Shown: positions 7,352-16,524 of the stretch, one piece after another
Position numbering within the stretch: position 1 is the first letter of the stretch
Layout: each line of letters begins with the position of its first letter
DNA from: Planctomycetota bacterium
Lineage (GTDB): Bacteria > Planctomycetota > PLA2 > JAEUHO01
Assembly: GCA_029259775.1 (NCBI GenBank)
Contig: JAJDEN010000008.1
Span: forward strand, 62,001-126,000
Direction of reading: 5' to 3'
DNA: 64,000 nt
Translations under genes and position numbers: made by a program
Notes under the pieces: generated by a model
Seen by the model: the letters and a program-made list of their open reading frames with translations, nothing else
Database searches by the model: none
Told to the model about the DNA's origin: nothing

Positions 7352-8631
7352 CCAACACGCAGTGGGACTTCCTCACCGGCGATCCGGACAAGGACCGGCG
7401 CAACGTCGGCATCCTGCTCGACTCCGTCGAGGAGTTGTACGGCCCGCGTTCCCTCGAGGATCTGATGCGCCGCGCCGTCGACCGCGCGATCCGCGTGACG
7501 GGAGCCGAGCGCGGCATGCTGCTGCTCGAGTCCGGCGGCGCGTTGCGCACGGCCGTCGTCCGCGAAGCAGGGGGCGCAGACCTGCCACTCACGGAGCGCT
7601 ACTCCCAGACTGTCGTGAAGAAGGTGTGGTCCTCCGGCGAGGCCTCGCTCACGTTGGACACCGCCGACCAACATCACGTCTCGGTGAGCGATTCGATCCT
7701 GGCGCTACGCCTGCTCTCGGTGATGGGCGTCCCCATGCCGATCAAGGGCGGCAGCCTCGGCGTGCTGTACGTCGACAGCACGGCCAAGGTGAAGGAGTTC
7801 TCGCAGTCGGACTTCTCCGTGTTCCAGGCGCTGGGCGGCCTCGTGGCCCTGGCGGTCGAGAACGCGCGGTTGCTGGACGAGAAGCAGGAGCAGGAACGTC
7901 TCAAGCGCGAGCTGCTCGCTGCCCAGCACGTGCAGCAGCGCTTGCTGCCGACGGACCTACCGCAGCCGGAAGGCTACGATCTCGCCGGGCTGGGCCTGCC
8001 GTGCGAGGAGACAAGCGGCGACTACTACGACGTGATCCCGTTCGGCGACGAGCGCATGGCCCTCGTCGTGGGGGACGTCAGCGGGCACGGCCTGGGACCG
8101 GCGATGCTGATGGCCTCCACGCGCGCCCTGCTGCACTCGGCCCTCCGGCCCGGGGCGAACACGTCGGAGGTGCTCAGCGCCGTCAACGCGTTCCTCGTGC
8201 GCGACATGCCCGACGAGGCCTTCATGTCCCTGTTCCTCGGCTCGCTCGATCCGCGGACGCGCGAGCTGCAGTACGTCAGTGCGGGCCACAACCCGCCGCT
8301 GCTCCTCAACACGGACGGCTCGCTCGAGGAGCTGACGCGCACGGGGCCCGTGCTCGGCATCGTGGCGGACGCCTCCTACGGGCTCTCCGAGCCCCGCTCC
8401 CTCACGCCGGGGCAGGTGCTGATGCTCTACACCGACGGCATCTTCGAAGCGCACGACGCGGCAGGGAAGATGTACGGCGAGGAACGCCTGCAGTCTTCCT
8501 TCGCGCGCCATGCGAGCGGCGGCACGCCGGCACGCGAGGTCATCGACGGCGTGATGGCGGACCTCAAGGCGTTCGTCGGCGATCACCCGTTCGACGACGA
8601 TGTGACCTGCCTGGTCGTTCGCGCCTGCTGA
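7348..8631 (+). CDS. GAF domain SpoIIE/RsbU-type serine phosphatase
   Basis: 427 residues from a GTG that overlaps the kinase stop (GTGA). Residues about 15-175 form a GAF sensory domain ('AVDRAIRVTGAERGMLLLES', 'PMPIKGGSLGVLYVD'). A short helix with 'KRELLAAQHVQQRLLP' leads to a PP2C-like SpoIIE phosphatase domain with the metal-binding motifs 'SGDYYDVIPF', 'VGDVSGHGLGPAM' and 'FDDDVTCLVV'. It probably dephosphorylates the antagonist phosphorylated by the preceding kinase in response to a ligand or redox signal sensed by GAF. Soluble, with no membrane segment. Confidence 0.9.
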   Translation: MTNTQWDFLTGDPDKDRRNVGILLDSVEELYGPRSLEDLMRRAVDRAIRVTGAERGMLLLESGGALRTAVVREAGGADLPLTERYSQTVVKKVWSSGEASLTLDTADQHHVSVSDSILALRLLSVMGVPMPIKGGSLGVLYVDSTAKVKEFSQSDFSVFQALGGLVALAVENARLLDEKQEQERLKRELLAAQHVQQRLLPTDLPQPEGYDLAGLGLPCEETSGDYYDVIPFGDERMALVVGDVSGHGLGPAMLMASTRALLHSALRPGANTSEVLSAVNAFLVRDMPDEAFMSLFLGSLDPRTRELQYVSAGHNPPLLLNTDGSLEELTRTGPVLGIVADASYGLSEPRSLTPGQVLMLYTDGIFEAHDAAGKMYGEERLQSSFARHASGGTPAREVIDGVMADLKAFVGDHPFDDDVTCLVVRAC

Positions 8632-8700
8632 TCCTCCGACGTCGCCGCGCACGACGACAGGACGCGAGGCCGACCTCGGTTCGACTGGTATCCTGCCGTG

Positions 8701-10350
8701 ATGGTTCGAGGGATGTCTGTCTACGCGGTGCTCATCGTGGCGTGCGCACTGCTCGCCCTCACCCTCGGGTGCGGTGACGACGCAGCCCTCGTCAGGCCAG
8801 CTCCGGTCAGGCCCTCGGATGCTCCCCCCAGCGACGCCGGTCCGGCCGTGTCCGACGGCATGCTCATCGACGCGGCCTGGTGGGATCGTTCGCCGGCCGT
8901 GCGCATCCTGCTGACGGGCGGTCTGCGCGGCAAGCTCAAGCCGTGCGGCTGCAGCAGCCCCCAACTGGGCGGCTTGAAGCGGATGGCGGCCGTGCTGCAC
9001 CAGCTCCGGCGCCGCGCCCGCGCGTCCGGCGGACTCGTCGCGGCTGTGTCCCTCGGCTGGACCATGCGCGGCAACAGCGAGGCCCAGGAGGAGGCCAAGG
9101 CGGACTTCGTGCGGGCGGTCTACGAGTCGCTGGGCTTCTCCGCCGCGCTGCTCGGCTCGACCGATCTGCTCGTGCCCGCCATGAGCCAGCCGCGGGGCCA
9201 GGGCGTGGAAGCGCCGCGAGGTCCGCTGAACGTGTTTCTCGGCGCATCCCATGCGGCGGGTGACACGCCGCCCCTCGCCGACTTCAACGTCGGCAAGCTC
9301 AAGGTGCGCGCGATGAGCGTGCTCGACCCCGAGCGAGCGGAGGATCTCCGCGCCGGCGGCTTCATCGACGCCGTGATGTCGGTATCGCAGGCCCTCGGCG
9401 GACTCCGGCCTGCGGCCGACAAGCTCTGGCTCGTGGGCGTGCGCGGCGAGGACGAAGCAAGCATGGGCAGCATCACGTCGTCGCTCAAGGTTCTCGGGCC
9501 GGGCGTCGTCGTCGATGTCTCCGACGGGGGCGCCGGCGGAAAGCGACGCTTGGACCACGTCGCCATCAAGGCGGGCAGCGATCCGCTCGTCGTCGAGGTG
9601 GGGGAGCTCGGCAAGGCCGTCGGCGTGCTCGATGTCGACCCCGCGAAGGACGGCAACGGCTGGATTGTCAGTTTCCGCCGCATCGAACTCGTCCCGCAGT
9701 GGACGAAGTACGGCAAGGACCTCGCGCGCGAGGTCGCGTCCCTCGACACGATCTACCGCGACATGGTCAAGCAGGGCCGCTACCTGGTGGACTACCCACG
9801 CGTCGAGGACGACGGAGCCCGCTACGTCGGCTCCGGCGCGTGCGCGACGTGCCACGCCGCGATCTACAACCAGTGGAAGAAGACGCCGCACGCCAGCGCT
9901 CTCGAGACGCTGCGAGGGCTCAACTACCACTGGGACCCCGAGTGCATCCGCTGCCACGTCGTGGGTTGGCAGCGCGCCGGGCCGGACGACTGGCTGCTCT
10001 CGACCAGCGGCTTCCGCTCGCCGGCCAAGACGCCCTTCCTTGGGGGCGTGGGTTGCGAGACCTGTCACGGACCGGGTGGCCAGCACGCCGCCGACCCGTG
10101 GAAGCACGACCTGTTCACCGACGCTGGACCCAACGGGGCCGCGCCGACCCGGCGCACGTGCGTCCGGTGCCACGACATCGAGAACAGCCACGGCTTCATC
10201 GAGGGCTACGAGGCGCAGTTCCTGCCTCAGGTCGACCACCGGCGCGTGCCGCGCGACCTGAAGACCGTGCTGCCGGAGGGCATGCGCCCGCCGCCGGGCT
10301 ACCAGCCGCGCCGGAAGTCGGCCGGATCCGGGGCCGCGCCGAAGAAATAG
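8701..10350 (+). CDS. UshA-like lipoprotein fused to tetrahaem cytochrome c554-type domain
   Basis: 549 residues from ATG at 8701 (a GTG directly before it is also possible). A hydrophobic leader ends in 'TLGC', a lipoprotein-like signal. Residues about 60-330 resemble the UshA-like metallophosphatase family and contain 'LTGGLRGKLKPCGCSSPQLG'. The C-terminal third has four haem c motifs: CATCH (Cys381), CIRCH (Cys415), CETCH (Cys452) and CVRCH (Cys487), with 'GVGCETCHGPGGQH' typical of cytochrome c554. It should be an exported electron-transfer protein; the N-terminal CGC motif suggests thiol or metal chemistry. The substrate is unknown. Confidence 0.85.
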   Translation: MVRGMSVYAVLIVACALLALTLGCGDDAALVRPAPVRPSDAPPSDAGPAVSDGMLIDAAWWDRSPAVRILLTGGLRGKLKPCGCSSPQLGGLKRMAAVLHQLRRRARASGGLVAAVSLGWTMRGNSEAQEEAKADFVRAVYESLGFSAALLGSTDLLVPAMSQPRGQGVEAPRGPLNVFLGASHAAGDTPPLADFNVGKLKVRAMSVLDPERAEDLRAGGFIDAVMSVSQALGGLRPAADKLWLVGVRGEDEASMGSITSSLKVLGPGVVVDVSDGGAGGKRRLDHVAIKAGSDPLVVEVGELGKAVGVLDVDPAKDGNGWIVSFRRIELVPQWTKYGKDLAREVASLDTIYRDMVKQGRYLVDYPRVEDDGARYVGSGACATCHAAIYNQWKKTPHASALETLRGLNYHWDPECIRCHVVGWQRAGPDDWLLSTSGFRSPAKTPFLGGVGCETCHGPGGQHAADPWKHDLFTDAGPNGAAPTRRTCVRCHDIENSHGFIEGYEAQFLPQVDHRRVPRDLKTVLPEGMRPPPGYQPRRKSAGSGAAPKK

Positions 10351-10365
10351 GGTTCCCTGGGAACC
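10351..10365 (+). terminator. Short palindromic hairpin after the cytochrome gene
   Basis: GGTTCC, CTG, GGAACC immediately after the TAG stop. No T tract follows, so termination is only a suggestion. Confidence 0.4.
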
Positions 10366-10425
10366 TATCGGCCCCGGTTTGCGTTGTGCCAAGGAGGCGC
10401 CTCGCGTCGATAGGATGGAGTGACC

Positions 10426-11856
10426 ATGCCTGCCGAGCCCATCACCAACCGTACCGCTGCCAACGCCCCGGAACAGGGCTCTCAGCAGGGGGCTCACCAC
10501 CAGGACGCCGCAACCGAAACCGCGTCGTCGGGTCCGACCCATACGAGCTCGACCATGACGAGTTCGACAAGGGCGAGTTCCACAAAGACCAGGGTGTTCG
10601 CGGCGCTGTGCACCATCGGCTGCCTCGCGCTGATGGCCGTCGTGATCGCCCTGGCGGGCGAGCAACCGGACGACGAGAGCAGCAAGGCGCACTCGCGCGA
10701 TTTCTCGAGGGATGACGGCTCGACAAACGGCCGCGACGGCATGTCTGATGCCGAGGTCATGGGCACGCCTCCAGGCGGAGGTGCTCCCCGCGGAGGTGTC
10801 CCCGACGGCACCACGTCCAAGCTCGATCTCTCGGGCTGCGGCAGGCTCGATCCCGACAATCCTCCGGAGATCGCCTTCCTCGTCGCGTCAGACGGCCTCG
10901 ACCTCGGGGACCTGAAGCAGGGCATCAAGCTCGACCGCGAGGTCTCGTTCAAGAACATCGGCACCGGCCCATTGTGCGTCGCCAAGGTCTCCACCGGCTG
11001 CGGTTGCCTGAAGGCGACCCTGATCGGTGAGAAGAAGCGCTTCGAGCCCGACGAGGTGGGCACGATCCGCCTGGCCGCCGACACCACCGGCCGCATGGGT
11101 CGTATCTCCAAGCAGGTGTCGATCTTCTCGAACGACGTGAAGTCCCCGCGCCGCTCGTTCCGCGTGACCATGGACGTCTCGGCAGGGCTCGTCAGCGAGC
11201 CGCGCTACCTCGCGTTCGGCAACATCCCGCCCTCCACCGAGGCCACGCGCACGATGATCCTCCGCTCCTCCAAGGAGGACAAGCCGTGGAAGATCACGAG
11301 CATCGAGAGCATCCGCAAGATCGCCGGCCGGGCGCCGGTGAAGTACACCTTCGAGGTCGAACCCGTACAGGACCCGCGCTACACGAAGGTCCGTGTCCGC
11401 GTGAAGCATCCTGGCTACGCGGACCTCGGCGCGATCCGTGATGTGCTCGCGATCACGACGACGCATCCCGACCGCAAGCGGATCGAGATCCCCGCGCACA
11501 TCCACATCGTGCCGCGCATCCTCTGCCGCTCGCGGGTCATCTCGCTCGGCTACGTGCGCGCCGGTACACCCCGTGCGCCGAGCCGCGCTCGGATCCAGGC
11601 CGGCGCCCCCGGGATCGTCTTCAAGATCCTGCGCGTCGAGGTCCTGCAGCGTGACGGCAGCCCCGCGCCTGCCTCGGGCACGGGCTTCCAGGCCACCTTC
11701 GGCGAGGACCAGCGCGGCTGGTGGGTGGACGTGAAGTACGACGGCAAGGCCCGCGGCAAGGGCCTGCTCGAAGGCATGCTGCACATCCACACCGACGACA
11801 AGCAGCAGCCCGTCGTCAAGGTCCCCGTCCGTGCGACCGTCAAGGCAGCCTCGTAG
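10426..11856 (+). CDS. Membrane-anchored DUF1573 (ASH-like) protein
   Basis: 476 residues. ATG 10426 was chosen because GGAG lies at 10417-10420 with 5-nt spacing; a GTG at 10420 is the alternative. A Ser/Thr-rich cytoplasmic stretch with TSST-like micro-repeats precedes one membrane segment ('VFAALCTIGCLALMAVVIAL'). The exported part begins with a DUF1573 module ('VSFKNIGTGPLCVAKVSTGC', then 'GCLKATLIG'), an immunoglobulin-like fold common in Planctomycetota and Bacteroidota. Two further beta-rich modules follow. Probable structural or adhesion role at the envelope; no enzyme motif is visible. Confidence 0.8.
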   Translation: MPAEPITNRTAANAPEQGSQQGAHHQDAATETASSGPTHTSSTMTSSTRASSTKTRVFAALCTIGCLALMAVVIALAGEQPDDESSKAHSRDFSRDDGSTNGRDGMSDAEVMGTPPGGGAPRGGVPDGTTSKLDLSGCGRLDPDNPPEIAFLVASDGLDLGDLKQGIKLDREVSFKNIGTGPLCVAKVSTGCGCLKATLIGEKKRFEPDEVGTIRLAADTTGRMGRISKQVSIFSNDVKSPRRSFRVTMDVSAGLVSEPRYLAFGNIPPSTEATRTMILRSSKEDKPWKITSIESIRKIAGRAPVKYTFEVEPVQDPRYTKVRVRVKHPGYADLGAIRDVLAITTTHPDRKRIEIPAHIHIVPRILCRSRVISLGYVRAGTPRAPSRARIQAGAPGIVFKILRVEVLQRDGSPAPASGTGFQATFGEDQRGWWVDVKYDGKARGKGLLEGMLHIHTDDKQQPVVKVPVRATVKAAS

Positions 11857-11962
11857 GCCCCCGCGGCCCACCGCGAGCGCTCTGTCACCGCTTCGTACTC
11901 CGTAACCTTGCGGCCCCCGGCCAGCGTGGTGACATGGGCGCCGCGTGGAGGGCGACAGCGGC

Positions 11963-13789
11963 ATGTGCGGCATCATCGGATACACAGGCGGGTCTCAGGC
12001 ACTGCCTGTCCTCATCCAGGGCATCCGGCTGCTCTCCTACCGCGGCTACGACTCCGCCGGTGTCTCGATCTGGCGTGACGGCAGCCTGACCGTGCGCAAG
12101 GACCAGGGACGCATCGAAGACCTTGCGCCCCGCTGGGACCCCAAGGAGCTTGCCGGCACGGCGGGCATCGGTCACACGCGCTGGGCGACCCACGGCGTGC
12201 CCAACATCCCGAACGCCCACCCGCAGTTCGACGCGGCCCGTCGCGTGGCCGTCGTCCACAACGGCATCATCGAGAACGACCTCGCGCTGCGTGCGCAACT
12301 CGAGGCCGACGGCGTCACGTTCGCGTCCGACACGGACACCGAGGTGTTCGCCTACCTATTCGAGCGCGCGTTCGACGGCGACCCCGTACCCGCGGCGCTC
12401 GAGCTGCTCAAGACCTGCCACGGCGCCTTCGCGCTCGCCATCCAGCACGTCGACTTGCCCGATACGCTGATCGCCGTGCGCCGCGGGTCCCCGCTGCTCG
12501 TGGGCCTCGGCGTGCGTGAGAACCTCATCGCCTCCGACATGCGTCCGCTGGTCGGCCGTGCGGACGCCGTCATCGAACTGGGCGAAGATCAGGTCGCCAT
12601 CGTCACGCCGGATAGCGTGCGGGTGTTCGGAGCCGACGGTCGGGAGGTCGAGGTATCGACGCGACCGATCGATCACAGCGAGCGCGACATCGGCAAGGAC
12701 GGCTACCCGCACTTCATGCTCAAGGAGATCCACGAGCAGCCGGACCGCATCTACGAACTGCTGGCCTCACGCGTCGACGCGGACCGCGGTGTCGTGCGGC
12801 TGGATGACATCGGGATCTCCGACGAGCGCTGGCGTGCCTTCGAGCGCGTGGATCTCATCGCCTGCGGCACAGCCTTCCACGCGTGCCTCTATGGGGCGTA
12901 CGTACTCGAGGGCGTGGCCGGGATTCCCGCACGCGCGCTGATGGCCCACGAGTACGGCGAGCGCGCGCCGCGGCTGGACGAAAACGTCCTCGTGATCGCC
13001 GTCTCGCAGTCAGGTGAGACCATGGACACGAAGGTCGCACTGCAGATCGCCGTGGACGGCGGCGCCCACACGCTGGGCGTACTCAACGTGCGGGAGAGCG
13101 TCATCGGGCGCATGGCCGATGGCGTGCTCGACATCCACGCGGGCCCTGAGATCGCCGTGGCTTCGACCAAGGTCTACACCCAGATGCTTTGCGCCCTGTT
13201 GCTGCTCGCCCTGCGCGGGGGGCAGGCCCGTGGCGCGGACGGCGCGCTCCTCGCGGAGCTCGTGCCCGCCTTCAAGAAGCTGCCGGACGACGTCCGGACG
13301 GTGCTGGCCCGCTTCGACCAGGCGCGCGAGGCCGCGCGCGACGTGCGCCGCGCGAGCGACATGTTGTTCCTGGGCCGCGGCGTCGACGCCGGTACGGCGC
13401 TCGAGGGCGCGCTCAAGATGAAGGAGATCAGCTACATCCACGCGGAGGGCTACCCCGCTGGCGAGATGAAGCATGGCCCCATCGCTCTCGTGTCGCGCGA
13501 GGTGCCGACGGTCGCCGTGGCCACCCGCGGCCCCACGCGCGGTCGCATGATCGGCAACGTGCGGGAGGTCCGGGCCCGCGACGGGGAGATCATCCTCGTG
13601 GCCACCGATGGGGACCAGGACGCGCCCAAGCTGGCCGATCTCGTGCTTTGGGTGCCGGACGTGCATCCGCTGGTCGCACCCGTGGTCAACGTGGTTCCGC
13701 TCCAGTTGCTGGCTTATGAGACCGCGCGCCTGCGAGGCTGCGACGTCGACCAGCCACGCAACCTCGCCAAGACCGTCACCGTTCAGTAG
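11963..13789 (+). CDS. glmS: Glutamine--fructose-6-phosphate aminotransferase
   Basis: 608 residues. The start at 11963 places the nucleophile Cys directly after Met ('MCGIIGY'), with GGAGG at 11947-11951. The N-terminal class II glutamine amidotransferase domain has 'LLSYRGYDSAGVS' and 'GHTRWATHG'. Two SIS sugar isomerase domains follow ('AVSQSGETMDTKVAL', 'ASTKVYTQML', 'GRGVDAGTALEGALKMKEI'). The end 'LAKTVTVQ' matches the conserved C-terminus. It makes glucosamine-6-phosphate from fructose-6-phosphate and glutamine, the first step toward UDP-GlcNAc for peptidoglycan and lipid A. Length is normal. No glmS ribozyme fold is apparent in the 106 nt upstream. Confidence 0.97.
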   Translation: MCGIIGYTGGSQALPVLIQGIRLLSYRGYDSAGVSIWRDGSLTVRKDQGRIEDLAPRWDPKELAGTAGIGHTRWATHGVPNIPNAHPQFDAARRVAVVHNGIIENDLALRAQLEADGVTFASDTDTEVFAYLFERAFDGDPVPAALELLKTCHGAFALAIQHVDLPDTLIAVRRGSPLLVGLGVRENLIASDMRPLVGRADAVIELGEDQVAIVTPDSVRVFGADGREVEVSTRPIDHSERDIGKDGYPHFMLKEIHEQPDRIYELLASRVDADRGVVRLDDIGISDERWRAFERVDLIACGTAFHACLYGAYVLEGVAGIPARALMAHEYGERAPRLDENVLVIAVSQSGETMDTKVALQIAVDGGAHTLGVLNVRESVIGRMADGVLDIHAGPEIAVASTKVYTQMLCALLLLALRGGQARGADGALLAELVPAFKKLPDDVRTVLARFDQAREAARDVRRASDMLFLGRGVDAGTALEGALKMKEISYIHAEGYPAGEMKHGPIALVSREVPTVAVATRGPTRGRMIGNVREVRARDGEIILVATDGDQDAPKLADLVLWVPDVHPLVAPVVNVVPLQLLAYETARLRGCDVDQPRNLAKTVTVQ

Positions 13790-13912
13790 GGCGTCGCTTC
13801 CGCTCATACTCCATGTAGCGTTGTGACGGCCTTATGACCGCTTTCAGGCATGATTGGGAACCTGGGCGCGCTGAGTGCGTCTTTGCCCGATATGCGGCTG
13901 AGATCTTGTTCC

Positions 13913-16234
13913 ATGCGTTTCAACACCAGCCCCGCTCTCCTCGTCTTGCTCTCCGGAGCACTCCTCGTCGTACTTTTCGGCGGTGGCTGCGCAGCGTCGC
14001 TCGATCTGCGCACGCCGGAGACGGCGCAGCTCGCGCTTCCTGAGCCCGAGTCGAGTGACATGTGGCCCGATGACGGGACGGGCGATGACGTGACGCCCGG
14101 TGAGGTGACGCCCGGTGAGGTGACGCCGGAGGACGACTGGCTTGGTGGCGGTACGGGCACGGCGCCTCCCTCCGAGAACCCTTCGGCGCAGCCCGCGCCT
14201 ACCCAGCCCTGGATCGGCGACGGGCCCCAGCCCGTCTTGCCGCCGCAGCCGATCTTGCCGCCGGGCGGTTCCCGCACGGATGGCCGGAGCGATGACGTCG
14301 GCTTCCTTCCGACACAGCCTGCGCAGCCTGCCCAGCCCAGGAGGGACGCTCAGCCTGGTCGTGACATGACCGCCACAGGCACGCGGCCGCCGCCGCCGGC
14401 CTGGGATCCGAGTCAGGACAATGTCGTCCGCCTGCGTCCCGATGGGACGCGCGTGGTCGAGCCCCTCAGCGGGGGTACCGCTGCGCGGGGCCAGCCTGGA
14501 CGGCCCGTCCCCGCACAGCCGGACGAACCGGACGACGACCCGTGGCTGTCCGGAGGTTCCGTGCCGCCTGGGGGAGGGCAGCCCGCGCCCGTGATGCCGC
14601 CCGCGGGCACGTCCGTCGTTGGTGCCCGGCCGGGGGGTGCCCGGCCGGGGGGTGCCCAGCCGGGGGACGGCGGGCCGTCAGGCTACGTCAGCAAGTCCGT
14701 GGATCAGCGCGTGCTCGAGCAGGTCACGCGTCTGGGCGATCGTCCCGGTGCGCGGGACGTCAAGGGCTACCCCAGCGACCTGCTGGCGCACGACGACGCC
14801 GGCATGGCGCTCACGCCCGGGACGAAGCCCGCGCTCGTGGTCTTCTTCGACGACGGCTCCCGCGCCTCCGATCTGCAGGCCGCACGCTTGCTGCCCATGA
14901 TCGCGCGTCTGCGCTCCCACATCGTCTTCGTCCCGCTCGATCGCTCCGCGAACGCGCCCCAGACGCACGGCGGGAACGAGCTGGCCCGTCGCTACCTGGG
15001 CAGCGACGTAGGTCGGGGGCCGACGGTGCCGACGCTGGCCGTGCTCGACAAGGACCGCAAGACGCGGCTGTTCCGCCCGGGCATGACCGAGGCCGCTCCG
15101 GTCGAGGCCGTGCTGCGCTCGCTCATCGGTCCCATCGTCGACAAGCCCGCGGAGCCCACGGCGGACCCGATGGGGACGCCGGGCGTGACGGACGACATGG
15201 ACAGCCCGCCGGCAGGTGTCTCGTCGGTCCCGCTACCCACCGGGGTGGGGCGCGGCGATCCGACGCCGGCCGAGCTCCCTTCGACACCGCCTGCCGCGCA
15301 GCCCGCCAGCACAAGCGATGACCTCGGCGCGCCGCCGGGCGGTAGCGTCCCCTCGCCCGTTCAGCCGGACGAGCACAAGCCGACGCCGGGCCAGCCGGCG
15401 CCTGTGATGCCGCCGTCCGGCGAGATGACGGACGACGATGATCCGTGGCTGTCCGGGGGCGATCAACCTGCACCGACGCAACCTGCACCGATCCAGCCTG
15501 CACCGATCCAGCCCGCACCAGTCCTGCCCGCACCGGAGGATGACGACCCGTGGCTGTCGGGCGGGGCCGACGCGCCCTCGCAGCCTACGCCCGTACAGCC
15601 CGCACCCGCACAGCCCGGGCGCGGCGATCCCGACGCGCCTCCCGCAGGCAGCGCCAATCCGTTCGACGACCTGCCGACGGGTACCGCGCGTCCGCGGCCC
15701 GATCGGCCTGCCCCCGATCGGCCTGCCCCTGATGGGACGGGCGTTGATGCGCCGGCTCCTGGAGCGACCGACCCGGCGAAGGACGGCCGCAGCGGCTTGA
15801 GCTTCACGGCGCCCGAGGTCGTGCGTGCGAAGCGCCATGCCGATCGCCTGCGCAGTGCGCCGGGGGATCGCAAGGCCCAGGGCTATCCCTCTGACACCGT
15901 CACGAGCGTCGGTGCCGACCGTGTGCTGGCGAGCGGGCTCAAGCCTTGCGTCGTGATCTTCTACGACGACGCGTCGAAGGCGTCGGACCTCCAGGCCGCC
16001 GAGTTCCTGCCGCTGCTCGTTCGTCGTGGCGGCGACTTCGATCTCGTCTTGATCGACGTGGGAACCAAGGCGCGCTGGTCCGAGACGCAGAAGCGCGTCG
16101 TGCGCACGTACTACAACTTCATTACGCCGACGACGGTCGTGCTCGCAGCCAACCGCGCGCCGATCAAGTCCTGGTACAGCCGGATCAAGGCGACGGACCT
16201 GCAGAGCGCCATCGATCAGGCTCTTTCGCGCTGA
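13913..16234 (+). CDS. Lipoprotein-like protein with two cysteine-less thioredoxin-fold domains
   Basis: 773 residues from ATG 13913, where a positively charged leader and 'LLVVLFGGGC' give a lipoprotein-like signal; an upstream in-frame ATG at 13850 is less likely. Long Pro/Gly/Asp-rich regions alternate with two related globular domains, at about residues 260-405 and 640-773. Both contain 'KGYPSD' or 'QGYPSD', a hydrophobic strand, then 'FFDDGSRASDLQAAR' or 'FYDDASKASDLQAAE' where thioredoxins have CXXC. The motif DDDPWLSGG occurs three times in the linkers, plus a shorter EDDWLGGG. Tandem short repeats (VTPGE, RPGGA, PAPIQ, RPAPD) are frequent. Function unknown; probably an exported scaffold or binding protein. 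Confidence 0.7.
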   Translation: MRFNTSPALLVLLSGALLVVLFGGGCAASLDLRTPETAQLALPEPESSDMWPDDGTGDDVTPGEVTPGEVTPEDDWLGGGTGTAPPSENPSAQPAPTQPWIGDGPQPVLPPQPILPPGGSRTDGRSDDVGFLPTQPAQPAQPRRDAQPGRDMTATGTRPPPPAWDPSQDNVVRLRPDGTRVVEPLSGGTAARGQPGRPVPAQPDEPDDDPWLSGGSVPPGGGQPAPVMPPAGTSVVGARPGGARPGGAQPGDGGPSGYVSKSVDQRVLEQVTRLGDRPGARDVKGYPSDLLAHDDAGMALTPGTKPALVVFFDDGSRASDLQAARLLPMIARLRSHIVFVPLDRSANAPQTHGGNELARRYLGSDVGRGPTVPTLAVLDKDRKTRLFRPGMTEAAPVEAVLRSLIGPIVDKPAEPTADPMGTPGVTDDMDSPPAGVSSVPLPTGVGRGDPTPAELPSTPPAAQPASTSDDLGAPPGGSVPSPVQPDEHKPTPGQPAPVMPPSGEMTDDDDPWLSGGDQPAPTQPAPIQPAPIQPAPVLPAPEDDDPWLSGGADAPSQPTPVQPAPAQPGRGDPDAPPAGSANPFDDLPTGTARPRPDRPAPDRPAPDGTGVDAPAPGATDPAKDGRSGLSFTAPEVVRAKRHADRLRSAPGDRKAQGYPSDTVTSVGADRVLASGLKPCVVIFYDDASKASDLQAAEFLPLLVRRGGDFDLVLIDVGTKARWSETQKRVVRTYYNFITPTTVVLAANRAPIKSWYSRIKATDLQSAIDQALSR

Positions 16235-16277
16235 GTCCGCCCACGCGCACCAACGGCCGTCCCACGCCACGTTGCCG

Positions 16278-16302
16278 TAGGGGCGGGACTTGTGCCCGCC
16301 CG
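16278..16302 (+). repeat. REP-like hairpin
   Basis: GTAG, arm GGGCGGGAC, TTGT, arm GCCCGCCC. Preceded by the same TTGCC found before the copies at 4944 and 54489. Confidence 0.85.
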
Positions 16303-16335
16303 AGCGCGTGCTGCCACGTCAGGTCGCCCCTACAT

Positions 16336-16470
16336 GGCCTCTGGACACGTTGACTTCGACTTTGACCTCCACCTCCCCTGATTGGCACGTGCACCTCCAC
16401 ACGCACCGCACCTGAGCCATCGGGAGGCAAAGTCAAAGGCAACGTCAAAGTCAAAGGGAGGGGAGACCTG
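16336..16470. repeat. GTCAAA-hexamer inverted element
   Basis: The left part reads GTTGACTTCGACTTTGACC; the right part has AAAGTCAAAGG, then AACGTCAAAGTCAAAGGG. The outer 22 bp beginning GGCCTCTGG (16336-16357) recur at 62129-62150 with two differences. Confidence 0.6.
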
Positions 16471-16524
16471 CGTACTGGCAGATTTCCCCAGGGACACGCG
16501 CCTCGCGCGTGGCCTGCGGGCGTC

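Larger units (their letters stand above)
16235..16524. repeat. Intergenic repeat region after the thioredoxin-like gene
   Basis: Holds one complete REP-like hairpin (16278-16302), a half element in the opposite orientation (16322-16333), and an element at about 16336-16470 with inward-facing GTCAAA-type hexamers. No convincing gene is present. Confidence 0.8.

Noticed and set aside
5074-7677. Longer carbamoyltransferase frame extending back to 7677
   Set aside because: The extra 299 codons are antisense to the RsbW-like and phosphatase genes; the conserved N-terminus begins at GTG 6780.
7957-10692. 911-codon open frame antisense to the phosphatase and cytochrome genes
   Set aside because: It overlaps two genes with clear domains and haem motifs on the plus strand and shows no recognisable domain; it is a G+C-driven shadow.
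11857-11962. glmS ribozyme upstream of glmS
   Set aside because: The 106-nt gap lacks a recognisable ribozyme core, and such ribozymes are mostly known from Firmicutes.
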